Source: Vibrio gazogenes (GTDB lineage Bacteria > Pseudomonadota > Gammaproteobacteria > Enterobacterales > Vibrionaceae). Taken from it: a stretch of 64,000 nucleotides of DNA. Where the stretch lies: the NCBI RefSeq assembly GCF_023920225.1, contig NZ_CP092588.1, positions 124,001 through 188,000 on the forward strand, given 5' to 3'. Below are positions 43,425 to 57,442 of the stretch, one piece after another. The position numbers were made by a program, and so were the translations under genes. Each line of letters opens with the position of its first letter. Within the stretch, counting starts at the first letter, position 1. The notes under the pieces are model-generated. The model saw only the letters and a list, made by a program, of their open reading frames with translations. It was not told the origin of the DNA and did not search any database.

Positions 43425-44198
43425 ATGCAAAACACAAAACTGGCCGTCAGTGATCTTCACAAAAGGTACGGTCAGCATGAGGTCATTAAAGGCGTGTCTT
43501 TACAAGCCAACGCCGGTGATGTCATCAGTATTATCGGGTCATCCGGATCAGGGAAAAGTACCCTGCTGCGCTGTTTGAACTTTCTGGAGAAACCTTCATC
43601 AGGTGCCATTTATATTAATGGTCAAGAGATTCAAATGAAGCGTGAGTCAGATGGGCAGCTCAAGGTCTGTGACCATAAGCAACTGCAGTTACTACGTACC
43701 AAGTTGACAATGGTATTCCAGCATTTTAACTTGTGGAGCCACATGACTGTGCTGGAAAATGTGATGATTGCACCGATTCAAGTGCTGGGTATTAGCAAGC
43801 AGGAAGCGCGTGAAAGAGCGATTGCTTATCTCAATAAAGTTGGCATCGATGAACGGGCGCAACAAAGCTATCCGACCCATTTATCCGGGGGACAGCAGCA
43901 GCGTGTGTCGATTGCCCGCGCTTTGGCTATGGAACCGGAAGTCTTATTGTTCGATGAGCCGACTTCTGCACTGGATCCTGAGCTGGTCGGTGAAGTGCTG
44001 AAGATCATGCAGCAACTCGCGGAAGAGGGCAAAACCATGATCGTGGTGACTCACGAAATGGGATTTGCCCGGCATGTCTCAAGCCATGTGATTTTTCTGC
44101 ATCAGGGAAAAATTGAAGAAGAAGGGCATCCGGAAGTTGTTTTCGGCCAGCCGAAAAGTGAACGTTTGCAGCAATTTCTTTCCGGTGCTTTAAAATAA
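43425..44198 (+). CDS. aotP: Basic amino acid ABC transporter ATPase (HisP/AotP type)
   Basis: The energy subunit of the importer, 257 residues. Walker A is GSSGSGKST (38-46), the signature LSGGQQQR is present, Walker B is [14 protein letters not shown], and the switch histidine is in [11 protein letters not shown]. The insert [24 protein letters not shown] is typical of HisP-like proteins that serve basic and polar amino acids. AAGGAACAAGC precedes ATG 43425. In Pseudomonas aeruginosa the aot operon has the same gene kinds followed by the AraC-type regulator ArgR, and the same order is seen here without an aotO gene. Confidence 0.95.
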   Translation: MQNTKLAVSDLHKRYGQHEVIKGVSLQANAGDVISIIGSSGSGKSTLLRCLNFLEKPSSGAIYINGQEIQMKRESDGQLKVCDHKQLQLLRTKLTMVFQHFNLWSHMTVLENVMIAPIQVLGISKQEARERAIAYLNKVGIDERAQQSYPTHLSGGQQQRVSIARALAMEPEVLLFDEPTSALDPELVGEVLKIMQQLAEEGKTMIVVTHEMGFARHVSSHVIFLHQGKIEEEGHPEVVFGQPKSERLQQFLSGALK

Positions 44199-44204
44199 CG
44201 CGAC

Positions 44205-44230
44205 AATGCAGCATCATGATGCTGCATTTT
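44205..44230 (+). terminator. Terminator-like palindrome between ATPase and regulator genes
   Basis: A perfect 24-base palindrome (44205-44228, built on GCAGCATCATGATGCTGC) runs into TTTTC. It follows the ATPase stop by six bases and precedes the regulator by 33, so read-through would be needed to co-transcribe the regulator. Confidence 0.75.
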
Positions 44231-44261
44231 CATCTCTGTATTTACATCACAAGTGCTCTGA

Positions 44262-45230
44262 ATGATAAATACTGACTCATCGATTTACCAAGTCGCGATC
44301 TATCTGCCGGATCGTTACTCTTGGTATGCCATTGGCTCGTTAGAAGCGCCTTTTCGCGCCGCCAATGACATTCTCGGAGCAGAGAAGTTTCGATGTGTTT
44401 ATATTACCCCCGCTGAAGAGCAAGCGCTTGCCAACCCCTCTCATTTACTGAATTCTATTATCTTGTCGGATACTTTTGATTGTGACTTGCTGGCCGTGGT
44501 CAGTGATTCCGTACCGGATGAGGCTGTCTCCGCGTTGGAAAAGAAAAAACTGCAACATTTCTATCAACTGGGGAAAACGATTCTCGCCAGTTATGCCGGG
44601 GTTTTCTGGCTTGCAGAGAGTGGGTTATTGCATCATCAGTCTGCCGCAGTGCATTGGTCTTTGATGGATCGTTTCAGCGAGCGTTATGATTCGATTGAGT
44701 TGTCCGATCATCTGTATGAGCGGCATGACCGCCTGATAACGACTGCGGGATGCGCAGCAACACTCGACTGTCTGGTCGATTTTCTTGAAGAAACCGAAGG
44801 CAAAGAACTGGCTTATGCAGTTTCTGATCAGCTTTGTATGGATCGCATTCGTCCGGCACAAGAACGGCAGCGATTGCCATTCAAGCAGTTTGGCGGGGAT
44901 ATTCAACCTCGTTTGACGATGGCGGTTGAATTGATGGAAAACAATCTGGAAGAGCCGTTGTCAACGGATGAAATTGCCGAATTAGTCCATATCTCTCGCC
45001 GTCAGCTCGAACGTCTGTTCAAGCGTTATCTCGATACCATGCCTGCTCGTTACTATCTGCAACTTCGTCTGAAACGGGCACGTCAGTTGTTGCTGACCAC
45101 CCATACCTCGATTGTCCAAATCGGGCTATTGTGTGGTTTTTCCAGTGGCCCACATTTTTCCAGTGCTTATAAAGCTTATTATCACATGACACCACGCGAA
45201 GAACGATCGAAAATGTTACAGGCGAAATAA
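44262..45230 (+). CDS. AraC/GlxA-family regulator, probably of arginine uptake
   Basis: A 322-residue regulator: an N-terminal DJ-1/GATase-like domain without catalytic function (about 8-190, IYLPDRYSWYAIGSLEAPFRAAN; FWLAESGLLH) and a C-terminal AraC helix-turn-helix pair (about 225-310, LSTDEIAELVHISRRQLERLFKRYLDTMPARYYLQLRL; IVQIGLLCGFSSGPHFSSAYKAYYHMTPREER). It resembles Pseudomonas ArgR, the AraC-type activator located at the end of the aot operon. Its position here supports control of the transporter by a basic amino acid. It is unrelated to E. coli ArgR. A bidirectional hairpin follows. Confidence 0.88.
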   Translation: MINTDSSIYQVAIYLPDRYSWYAIGSLEAPFRAANDILGAEKFRCVYITPAEEQALANPSHLLNSIILSDTFDCDLLAVVSDSVPDEAVSALEKKKLQHFYQLGKTILASYAGVFWLAESGLLHHQSAAVHWSLMDRFSERYDSIELSDHLYERHDRLITTAGCAATLDCLVDFLEETEGKELAYAVSDQLCMDRIRPAQERQRLPFKQFGGDIQPRLTMAVELMENNLEEPLSTDEIAELVHISRRQLERLFKRYLDTMPARYYLQLRLKRARQLLLTTHTSIVQIGLLCGFSSGPHFSSAYKAYYHMTPREERSKMLQAK

Positions 45231-45234
45231 CGGC

Positions 45235-45264
45235 CATGATGACGCCTTGCTGGTGGTCATCATG
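45235..45264. terminator. Hairpin between the AraC-type gene and the LysE-type gene
   Basis: CATGATGAC (45235-45243) pairs perfectly with GTCATCATG (45256-45264). It lies between two convergent stops, four bases after the regulator. T-runs are lacking. Confidence 0.6.
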
Positions 45265-45298
45265 CCTGATGTTGCCTTGTTTATGTGATATCTCATCC

Positions 45299-45925
45299 TC
45301 ACAATGTTTTGGCTATCATACTCCCCGCAGCGGCAAGCATCATGATGCCGGCGCAGCGGAAAAGCAGCCTCTGAGCATTTTGGCTGGCAAGGAATCGTCG
45401 GACTTTCAGTGCTCCCAAAATAAAGACGGAACCGACTGCGATTAATACGGCAATGGTGAGTGGCACCAGTAAGAGTCCCCATGTTTGTATTGAGACCGTA
45501 TCCAAGGTAATGACCAGCGGCAAAATCGCCAGATAAAATGCGATCGTTTTGGGGTTACCTAAAGTAATGGTGAAACCGGAAAACCAAGCTGAAGTCAGCT
45601 CTCGTCTGGAGGCCTTCTGATCAATCTGGATACTGTCCGGCTTACTGGTAATGAATTGCCATGCCAGCCAAGCCAGATAGAGAGAAGACGCCCAACTGAT
45701 CAATGTGAATAAGGGACTGAAGTGATGCGCGATCACCGCAAGGCCAAATACCGCAAATGAAAGGTAGACTAAGTCTCCCAGAATCAAACCGGCCAGCATC
45801 GTAAACGCAGTGATTGCGCCGCCACTCACGCTCCGCGCCACCAATGCGGTCATTCCGGGCCCCGGAATTGCAGCAGCGACGCCCAAGGCTGCAATATAGG
45901 CAAATATTTGTGTTGATTCTAGCAT
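45299..45925 (-). CDS. LysE/RhtB-family amino acid exporter
   Basis: An inner-membrane exporter of 208 residues with about six helices. Family marks are GVAAAIPGPGMTALVARSVSGG at the N-terminus and WFSGFTITLGNPKTIAFYLAILP in the centre. The substrate (threonine, homoserine, lysine, arginine or others) is not predictable. It is divergent from an Lrp-type regulator, the common arrangement in which the regulator activates an exporter when the amino acid accumulates. Its location beside a basic amino acid importer suggests balanced uptake and efflux. Confidence 0.92.
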   Translation of the reverse strand: MLESTQIFAYIAALGVAAAIPGPGMTALVARSVSGGAITAFTMLAGLILGDLVYLSFAVFGLAVIAHHFSPLFTLISWASSLYLAWLAWQFITSKPDSIQIDQKASRRELTSAWFSGFTITLGNPKTIAFYLAILPLVITLDTVSIQTWGLLLVPLTIAVLIAVGSVFILGALKVRRFLASQNAQRLLFRCAGIMMLAAAGSMIAKTL

Positions 45926-46122
45926 GGTTATTGATCCTACTTATCTTGAACTGACGGTAGCGAAGTCGTACTGAATATGCCCATGGTGCAATCGACTCCT
46001 TCAGGTTGCTGTTTATTATGTATCACAATGATAGAAATTTGTTACCTATATCACGTAAGGAAAAATGGGTGTAGGGCAAAATTACCCGATAAATGGCAAA
46101 AAAGTGAAAGGATTTGACCTTA

Positions 46123-46599
46123 GTGGCACTGACAAAGACAGATATTCAAATTTTGACCTTGTTACAACAAGATGCTCGGATGACCAATCAGGAACTGGCG
46201 GACAGAATCGGCATGTCATCGTCACCCTGCTGGCGCAAAGTCCGTAAGCTGGAAGAAGATCAAATCATCCAAGGATACCGCGCGGTTCTGGATCGGAAAA
46301 AAATAGGTATGGGTGTGATGGTTTTCGTGCGAGTGAGTATTGATAGCCACAGTGAAGCTGAAGCGCGCAAGTTTGAGCAAGAAGTGACAGCGCTTGAGAA
46401 TGTCATTGCCTGTTACAGTATTGGTGGTGATGCTGACTTCTTGATTCAGGTTGTCTCCCATGATCTCGATTCTTATGCGGAATTTGCGATGTCAGTGATT
46501 CGGCGTTTGCCGGGCATCAAAGAGATGCAGAGCATGTTCGTTTTAAAGGAGATCAAACCCTTTGCTTCTTTGCCTGTCGACACGGCATTCGGTGCGTAG
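46123..46599 (+). CDS. Lrp/AsnC-family transcriptional regulator
   Basis: A 158-residue feast/famine regulator. The helix-turn-helix is at about 4-55 (TKTDIQILTLLQQDARMTNQELADRIGMSSSPCWRKVRKLEEDQIIQGYRAVLD) and the RAM ligand domain follows (MVFVRVSIDSHSEAEARKFEQ; CYSIGGDADFLIQVVSHDLDSY). I prefer GTG 46123, which has AAGGA ten bases upstream, over the TTG at 46114 one base from that site. It probably controls the divergent LysE-type exporter. The effector amino acid is unknown. Confidence 0.92.
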   Translation: MALTKTDIQILTLLQQDARMTNQELADRIGMSSSPCWRKVRKLEEDQIIQGYRAVLDRKKIGMGVMVFVRVSIDSHSEAEARKFEQEVTALENVIACYSIGGDADFLIQVVSHDLDSYAEFAMSVIRRLPGIKEMQSMFVLKEIKPFASLPVDTAFGA

Positions 46600-46958
46600 C
46601 AAATACTATCCCTGAGAATTGATGATATCGTTTACATTTAGGCGTAACTTCCATCGTTCTTCGTCAATTATTGTCTATATCGCAATTATCTGTGGGCGAT
46701 AAGCCAGCCTCTGATTTTTTATCATTCTCTCCGGACTCAATCATCTGATATATATAGCTTGAGATGCATTATTCGTCCTGCCGTTGAGACTTTTTTATCC
46801 ACTTTTTTTGGGTATTTCAGTGAGATAATGTGATCTCTTTCCTATTGTTTCATATCTGTGGAAACGTTCTCACCAAACAGCATGATGATCACGGTTTTTT
46901 TACAATTCGCTCAATATAGTACGCAACATGTTTAACAAAATAATGATAAAGCGTCCCT
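46600..46958. promoter_or_regulatory. Promoter region of the sugar symporter and lacZ
   Basis: About 360 bases. TGGAAACGTTCTCA at 46859-46872 is an imperfect palindrome (10 of 14 positions) with the central CG of LacI/GalR operators. Upstream, GAGAT-N6-ATCTC at 46822-46837 overlaps a strong CRP half-site TGTGATC. Together they suggest sugar-specific repression plus cAMP-CRP control, but no LacI-type gene is in the window. Confidence 0.5.
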
Positions 46959-48344
46959 ATGAATCAAAAACAGAACGAGACTCATATTGAGCTGAAAACC
47001 AAATTATCCTACGGTCTGGGGGCATTAGGTAAAGATTTTGCCTGTGCGCCTATTTATATATTTCTGATGTTCTATTTTACTGATGTTGTTGAGCTCTCTG
47101 CCGCGTATGTCGGAATGGTTTTTCTCGCTGCCCGGGTGATTGATGCGATCACCGACCCAATGATGGGGATTGTGGTAGACAACACACGCACCCGTTATGG
47201 CAAATTTCGGCCCTGGATTCTGATTGGTTCAGCGATCAATGCGTTTGTGCTGGTTGCACTGTTTTGTTCGCATATGTTTGAAGGCACCGCGGCTTATATT
47301 TATGCCGCGGTGATTTATATTTTATGGGGCTTGACCTATACCGTGATGGACATTCCGTTCTGGTCGATGATCCCAGCGATTTCCAGCTCCCGCCGGGAAC
47401 GGGAAAAGTTGGTTGTCTGGCCGCGACTGTTTGCCAGTTTTGCTTGGTTCGTTATTGGTAGTTATGGGTTGTGGATCGTGGCAAAGCTCGGCGGTGACGA
47501 TCAGGGGCAAGGATTCTTTGAACTCTCGATCATCATTGCTGTTTTGTTTATCGTCAGCGCGCTGATTACGTTTAAGAATGTCAAAGAAAAAGTTGTCGCT
47601 GCCGGACAGACGGTCGAGAAGTTCGGTTTTAAAGATGCGATCGGCATTATTGGTGGTAACGATCAGTTGAAAGTATTAATCGCAACCGTGTTGGCGTTTC
47701 AGATTGGCAATATGCTGGTTGGTGGTTTTGCGATTTACTACTTTACCTATGCCGTGGGCGATAAAGAACTGTTTCCGGTTTATATGATGGTTGCCGGTGC
47801 TGCTGAAGTTGCCGGGATTTTTCTCTTTCCGCGGCTGGCAGCATTATTGCCGCGCAAACATCTGTGGGTTATCGCCTGCATGTTCCCGATTTTGTCATGC
47901 CTATTGTTGGTGGTGATGGGCGTGGTTGCTCCGGGCAATGTGTATTTAATTGGCCTGTCCGGTGCGGCAATCAAATTTGGTGTCGGGATCACCAATGGTC
48001 TGCAAACCGTAATGTTGGCTGACGTGGTCGATTATGGTGAGCATATCACCGGCCGCCGCAGCGAAAGTGTGATTTTCTCTGTTCAAACCATGTTGGTTAA
48101 ATTTGCCAGTGCTGCCGGCGCGTTTATTGTCGGGGTCGGGCTTTCGGCTGTCGGATATGTGCCGAATGTTCAACAATCTGAAGGGACAATTCTCGGATTA
48201 CAGACATTAATGATTGGTATTCCTGTGTTACTCATGCTCGTGAGTGCGTTGGTTTATCGACGTTACTATCGACTGCATGAAGGCTTCCGGCCGGAAGATT
48301 TCGCAACCTATTCTTTAAGTATGGCCAAAGAAACAACGGCATAA
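46959..48344 (+). CDS. GPH-family sugar:cation symporter (MelB/LacS-like)
   Basis: A 12-helix inner-membrane symporter of 461 residues. The MelB signature is DAITDPMMGIVVDNTRTRYGKFRPWIL, in which the two aspartates line the cation and sugar site; KLSYGLGALGKDFACAPIYIFLMFYFTDV is the typical N-terminus, and DVVDYGEHITGRRSESVIFSVQTMLVKFA is the conserved helix near residue 360. With lacZ 94 bases downstream the likely substrate is lactose or another beta-galactoside, though MelB relatives also carry alpha-galactosides. There is no PTS IIA tail as in Streptococcus LacS. Confidence 0.92.
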   Translation: MNQKQNETHIELKTKLSYGLGALGKDFACAPIYIFLMFYFTDVVELSAAYVGMVFLAARVIDAITDPMMGIVVDNTRTRYGKFRPWILIGSAINAFVLVALFCSHMFEGTAAYIYAAVIYILWGLTYTVMDIPFWSMIPAISSSRREREKLVVWPRLFASFAWFVIGSYGLWIVAKLGGDDQGQGFFELSIIIAVLFIVSALITFKNVKEKVVAAGQTVEKFGFKDAIGIIGGNDQLKVLIATVLAFQIGNMLVGGFAIYYFTYAVGDKELFPVYMMVAGAAEVAGIFLFPRLAALLPRKHLWVIACMFPILSCLLLVVMGVVAPGNVYLIGLSGAAIKFGVGITNGLQTVMLADVVDYGEHITGRRSESVIFSVQTMLVKFASAAGAFIVGVGLSAVGYVPNVQQSEGTILGLQTLMIGIPVLLMLVSALVYRRYYRLHEGFRPEDFATYSLSMAKETTA

Positions 48345-48380
48345 CCAGCGCCGCTGGATTAAAAATAATTGCATTGATAA

Positions 48381-51548
<3,168 letters not shown>

Positions 51549-51626
51549 TTGACTCGTATATCGACTTCCTGATCGACACTAGCGTGTTCGGGAAGTCGGT
51601 GAACCATGTCGGATATTCATGCACCC

Positions 51627-51708
51627 TTCATACGATCAGTTTATACAATCTCAGTTTATACAACCTCAGCTTATACAACCCGTTCATACAATCCGTTTAT
51701 ACAAACAG
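51627..51708. repeat. Six tandem imperfect repeats with a TATACAA core
   Basis: Six units of 13, 15, 15, 13, 13 and 13 bases read TTCATACGATCAG, TTTATACAATCTCAG, TTTATACAACCTCAG, CTTATACAACCCG, TTCATACAATCCG and TTTATACAAACAG. Each has a YTYATACRA core. They fill exactly 82 bases between the convergent lacZ and L,D-transpeptidase genes. They have no inverted symmetry, so they are not a terminator. Confidence 0.85.
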
Positions 51709-51760
51709 AACGCAATTAACAATCACGCTGCGCATTCCCTCTCTCTATTTTACACCGCTA

Positions 51761-52252
51761 TTACCATGCAATATGAATGGGGGTGCCAACCGGTACCAAG
51801 CTGATAAATTCATCCATCTCTTCATTGGTTAAGGCAATACAACCATTGGTCCAGTCAAAACTTTGAATAAACTCCGGATGACGTTGATAGCCATTCTTCA
51901 AACCATGAATGTGAATATCGCCACCGGGGTTCAAACCGTATTGTTTCGCATAGGCGATGTCTTTGGCAGCCGGATAGCTGATGTGAAATGCTTTATAGAA
52001 ATTGGAATTGAGATTGATGGCATCAAGCACGTAGTCACCTTCCGGTGTCCGTTGATCGCCTTCCTGATGTTTCGGGCCTTGCGGAAATTTCCCGAGGGCA
52101 ATGCGATACGTTCTGATCGTCTGTCCTTGCTCAAGCAGATAGATACGCCGCTTGGACTTATCGACAGTGACACGATCAACTTGTGCAGCAACGGAAAAAC
52201 TCAGAGATGCGATGAACATTATCAGTACAAGGGTGGAAAATTTCGTTCGCAT
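51761..52252 (-). CDS. Periplasmic L,D-transpeptidase, YkuD fold
   Basis: An exported peptidoglycan-modifying enzyme that forms meso-DAP cross-links, attaches lipoprotein, or cleaves such links. The 163 residues start with a signal peptide (FSTLVLIMFIASLSFSVAA). The YkuD domain shows VDRVTVDKSKRRIYLLEQGQTIRTYRIALG and TPEGDYVLDAINLNSNFYKAFHISYP. Catalysis is by the cysteine in WTNGCIALTNEEMDE with the upstream histidine in DIHIHGL. The SHGCxR motif is replaced by TNGCIAL, as in the ErfK-related small enzymes. I start at ATG 52252; an ATG at 52294 would add 14 residues before the signal peptide. Confidence 0.9.
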   Translation of the reverse strand: MRTKFSTLVLIMFIASLSFSVAAQVDRVTVDKSKRRIYLLEQGQTIRTYRIALGKFPQGPKHQEGDQRTPEGDYVLDAINLNSNFYKAFHISYPAAKDIAYAKQYGLNPGGDIHIHGLKNGYQRHPEFIQSFDWTNGCIALTNEEMDEFISLVPVGTPIHIAW

Positions 52253-52432
52253 GGATACGCTGAGTTCCTTATTGATCGTGAGGTGGTCAGTCATTGCCTG
52301 AACCCAATGAGACAGGCAAGTGACATAGGCCAGTTATACACCGGAAAGCGATCTGGCGGAAGCCACACCATATGATTGATCGGTGTTGGTCACAGGTTGA
52401 TGACGAATCGGTGTCAGGGGAGCGTTGACGAG

Positions 52433-52475
52433 GGCATCTCCGTGATGCCCCGTGCTATGCCGGAGCGGAGATGCC
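52433..52475. terminator. Hairpin after batD
   Basis: GGCATCTCCG (52433-52442) and CGGAGATGCC (52466-52475) are perfect 10-bp inverted arms around a 23-base loop that can fold further. It lies just after the end of the minus-strand bat operon. There is no T-run. Confidence 0.65.
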
Positions 52476-52498
52476 TCTGAATCATTGAACCGGTGGAT

Positions 52499-54141
52499 TT
52501 AAAGTTCCGGTAAGGTTTTTTTCTGCTTTTTACTGGTTTTCTTGTGCTGTTTTTCTGCTTCGGCTAACAAGTGTAGCAACGGTTTGGGATCGTAGGCTTC
52601 TTGTCGAGATGAGTAGATCGAAGCCTGAAGTTGACTCACTTCATTGTCGATGGCTGCTCTCTCTGCCGCAGACAGTTCCAGCTCAGCGATTTGAACTTGT
52701 ACCAGATGCTGAATTCGAATGCCATCTTGTTGCTTTAATGCCTCTTTCAGCGACAGATGCCCGGCTTCGGTTGGCAAATTCGGTGTTTCAACCGGCTTTG
52801 AGCGTTTGGTCTGCCAAATCCGATAGAGCCAACAGCCAGAGGTTACAATCCACAGGACAGCAAAAAGGGCTGTGAGATATGGCCAGATGCCGGGATCTTT
52901 GACTTTAATCTCCTGAGGCGCGACCGATGCTTTTGTTGCTGATTGTGGCAGCGAAACCACGGTATCGACTGGCGCACCTTTGGCGACATTGAGTGTCAAG
53001 CCAGTGAGTATTGCTCGCCGTTGGCGTTGTTTCTGCGTGTTCCACCAGTTAAGCGAGACTCCCGGTAACGTGATCTGGCCGGATTGATTGGGGATGAGTA
53101 CCTGTTTCAGCGTCATCACCGTCTCATCGTTATCCAGTGTTTTATATTGCGGTTTTTCCTGATAGACACGTACGCTGTCCGGGTAGTTGATTTGCAGGTC
53201 GGGGATTTTATCCTGACTCACGCCTTTGATTTTCAGTTCAAGTATCCGAGTGATTGAATCACCGACTTTGAGGGCGGCACGACTATCGGTGATCGGTTTG
53301 CCTTGGCTGTCGGTCCATTGCTGCGTGAGGGATAAACTGGAGGTCGGGAGCCAGACGCCTTGATAGTTTTTCGGTTTTGCTATGACCTGAATCGGGAATT
53401 GCTTGGCGGTCGTACTGAGTGTCAGCACCTTGGTTTCGCCATTCATGCCACTATAGAGCAAGGTACTCCGAAACTGAGGTTCAGTGACGGTGAAACGGCC
53501 GGGCTTTTGGGCCGTCACTCTGAATGTCTGTTGTACCACGGTGACTGACAAACCATTCACAATCTCGCGGTGTTGCTCTGAGTCACTGGCGGCTTCTAAA
53601 TTCATGCCATCTACTGACGGCGGTGTGATCTTGGTATCCTGAAGGCGACGAGGGTTAACCTTCACCATCATTTTGACGTGTAATAGCGTGCTTTCATCCG
53701 GGTAGAGTGTTTTTTTATCGAGGGTTGAATGAATTTCTATCAGATCATTATCATTCGGTAACGTCGAGTCCTGGACAACCTGAATGGCAATGGGCTGGGT
53801 CTTTTCACCATTGACTTCAAAACTGGGGATGGTTACAACCCCGGTACGCGTTGCTGCAATTGAAACATCCCACTCACTCCGAACGCTGCGCTGACCGTTG
53901 ATGATATTGGTGGATGTGCCAAAACTGGGGCGATTGACGAAAAACTCGGGGGTGAGTTTTTCAAAGTTCACATCGTCACCGGAGGCTTTTTGATCGGTGA
54001 TGATCTGAAGTTGAAATAATTCATTCAGGGTCACTTTATTCTTGCTGACAGTCGCATAGGTAGCCGCCTGAGTGCTCAGGCTGACCATCAGGCCGATGAA
54101 CAGGATCCAGAATATACGTTGAAGCGAGTGCCGGGGTCTGT

Positions 54142-54148
<7 letters not shown>
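52499..54148 (-). CDS. batD: BatD/oxygen-tolerance family protein
   Basis: A 549-residue inner-membrane protein with a signal peptide (IFWILFIGLMVSLSTQA), a long periplasmic part of immunoglobulin-like beta domains (TVSKNKVTLNELFQLQIITDQKASGDDV; the DUF11/BatD-type YPDESTLLHVKMMVKVNPRRL), one membrane helix near the C-terminus (WPYLTALFAVLWIVTSGCWLYRIW), and a basic cytoplasmic tail (KQHKKTSKKQKKTLPEL). It overlaps batB by seven bases. BatD works with the VWA proteins in a membrane complex linked to aerotolerance and envelope stress. It is the last gene of the moxR operon. Confidence 0.9.
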
Positions 54149-55993
<1,845 letters not shown>

Positions 55994-56001
<8 letters not shown>

Positions 56002-56962
56002 GATTTCTCCTGACGATCACCAGAATAAATGAAAGCATTAAGGCCAGCGCCAGCGGATAAATGAACCATTCGCTTTGAGGACGCCAAGTCTGACTGGCTT
56101 GTTGAACGGGCTCTAACTGATTAATGGTGTCATAGATGTTTGCCAAATCCTGACTGTTCCGGGCGCGGAAATATTTTCCACCGGTAATGTGAGCAATCTG
56201 TTTGAGGGTCTTTTCATCTAAGTCACGGGCGGTATTGACCTTACGGGTAAACACAAAATCTTTCACGACCATCTCTCCGGCACCAACCCCGACGGTATAG
56301 ATGACTGTATGATACTTTTTCGCGATTTGGGCAGCTTGAATGGGATCCAGAACCCCTGCGGTATTGGTGCCGTCACTGAGCAGAATCATCACTCTTTGTG
56401 GTGCCTGTCCGTCAATGAAGGTTTTTGTCGCGAGTCCAATACCTTCTCCAATCGCCGTTTCTGTACCGATGAGTTTCAAAACCGTCTGATTTAACTGCCG
56501 GCGGACTGTTTCCCGGTCAAAAGTCAGCGGCGTTTGCAGATAGGCGTGATCGGCGAAGAGTACCAATCCCAGCCGATCACCCTGCCGCTTTTCAATAAAC
56601 CGGTCGAGAACTTGTTTCACCGCGGTGAGGCGATCAATAAAGTCATCACCGTCTTTCATATCTTTCTGGCTCATCGAGTAAGATAAATCGACGACCAGCA
56701 TCAGGTCGCGATGCTTCGGTTGAACGGTGATCGGGTCTCCAAACCAAGCCGGACGGGCGCAGGCAACGACCAGTGCGACCCAAATTGCACCAGCCATCAA
56801 TTGGCTGAACCAATGGCTGGGTTTGGTCAGGCTACCTTCTGTCGGGAGATAAGTGAGTTGGATCGCAGCCGGTTGTCGATGCGGTGGCAGTAATTTAGTC
56901 ACCAACAATGGTAGCGGTAAGAGGAATAGCATCCACCACCAAATGAATTCAATATGTGCCAA
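55994..56962 (-). CDS. batA: BatA-type VWA membrane protein
   Basis: A 322-residue inner-membrane protein with an N-terminal helix (WWWMLFLLPLPLLVTKLLPP), a second near 55-70, and a VWA domain with MIDAS motif DLSYS (92-96) in MLVVDLSYSMSQKDM, then LLSDGTNTAGVLDPIQ. A C-terminal helix (FIYPLALALMLSFILVIV) anchors the end. VWA domains bind protein partners through a metal ion; with MoxR, DUF58 and BatB the gene set forms the Bat aerotolerance-type complex. It starts three bases after the preceding stop and overlaps batB by eight. Confidence 0.93.
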
Positions 56963-56965
56963 AGA

Positions 56966-57442
56966 TTATCTCCTTCTTCTTCTCTTTGGCGGCAAGGCTT
57001 CCTGTACCCAAGTCAGGCAATCATCAATCAGATGTTGCTGGGATGGTTCAGATTTTAATTTTTGATACAGCACCTTTTGCCACTGGGATTCATTGGGAAT
57101 AAACAGCGGTTTACTGATTTGTTCATCTAAAAAGGCATACCAGTCATGTCCGGTTAAATGGGCAATTTCCTGACGAGGGAAGTAACTCAGACATGCTTGT
57201 CTGACCAACTCCATTGCATCGGATGGTGTGACATAACCATGCGAGGGTTGCAGTAATCGTAACGCTACTTTTTTTGGGGCAACGCGTTTGCGTTTCCAAA
57301 TAATGAGCCAAGTGATCAGTAGTACGATCACGATCACGCATCCGATGAGGCTTAGCCAACCCCAGGCCAGCGGCCACCATGAAGGGGCGTCCGGTAGGTG
57401 CAGGGGCTGAAGGTCAAGTAAATCTGAGATCGATTGTGCCAT
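56966..57442 (-). CDS. DUF4381 membrane protein
   Basis: A 158-residue protein with one membrane helix (LAWGWLSLIGCVIVIVLLITWLIIWKRKRV) and a helical cytoplasmic domain (YVTPSDAMELVRQACLSYFPRQEIAHLTGHDWYAFLDEQI). This is the DUF4381 family, always found between the DUF58 and BatA genes; the role is unknown. Its ATG follows the DUF58 stop with no gap, and its stop lies three bases before batA, so translation is coupled. The C-terminus is basic (PPKRRRRR). Confidence 0.9.
   Translation of the reverse strand: MAQSISDLLDLQPLHLPDAPSWWPLAWGWLSLIGCVIVIVLLITWLIIWKRKRVAPKKVALRLLQPSHGYVTPSDAMELVRQACLSYFPRQEIAHLTGHDWYAFLDEQISKPLFIPNESQWQKVLYQKLKSEPSQQHLIDDCLTWVQEALPPKRRRRR

Noticed and set aside
51627..51708. 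CRISPR array
   Set aside because: Units are only 13-15 bases and directly adjoining without spacers; there is no cas gene.
52609..52875. Plus-strand frame of 88 codons inside batD
   Set aside because: Antisense shadow; batD is supported by signal peptide, domain layout and operon overlap.
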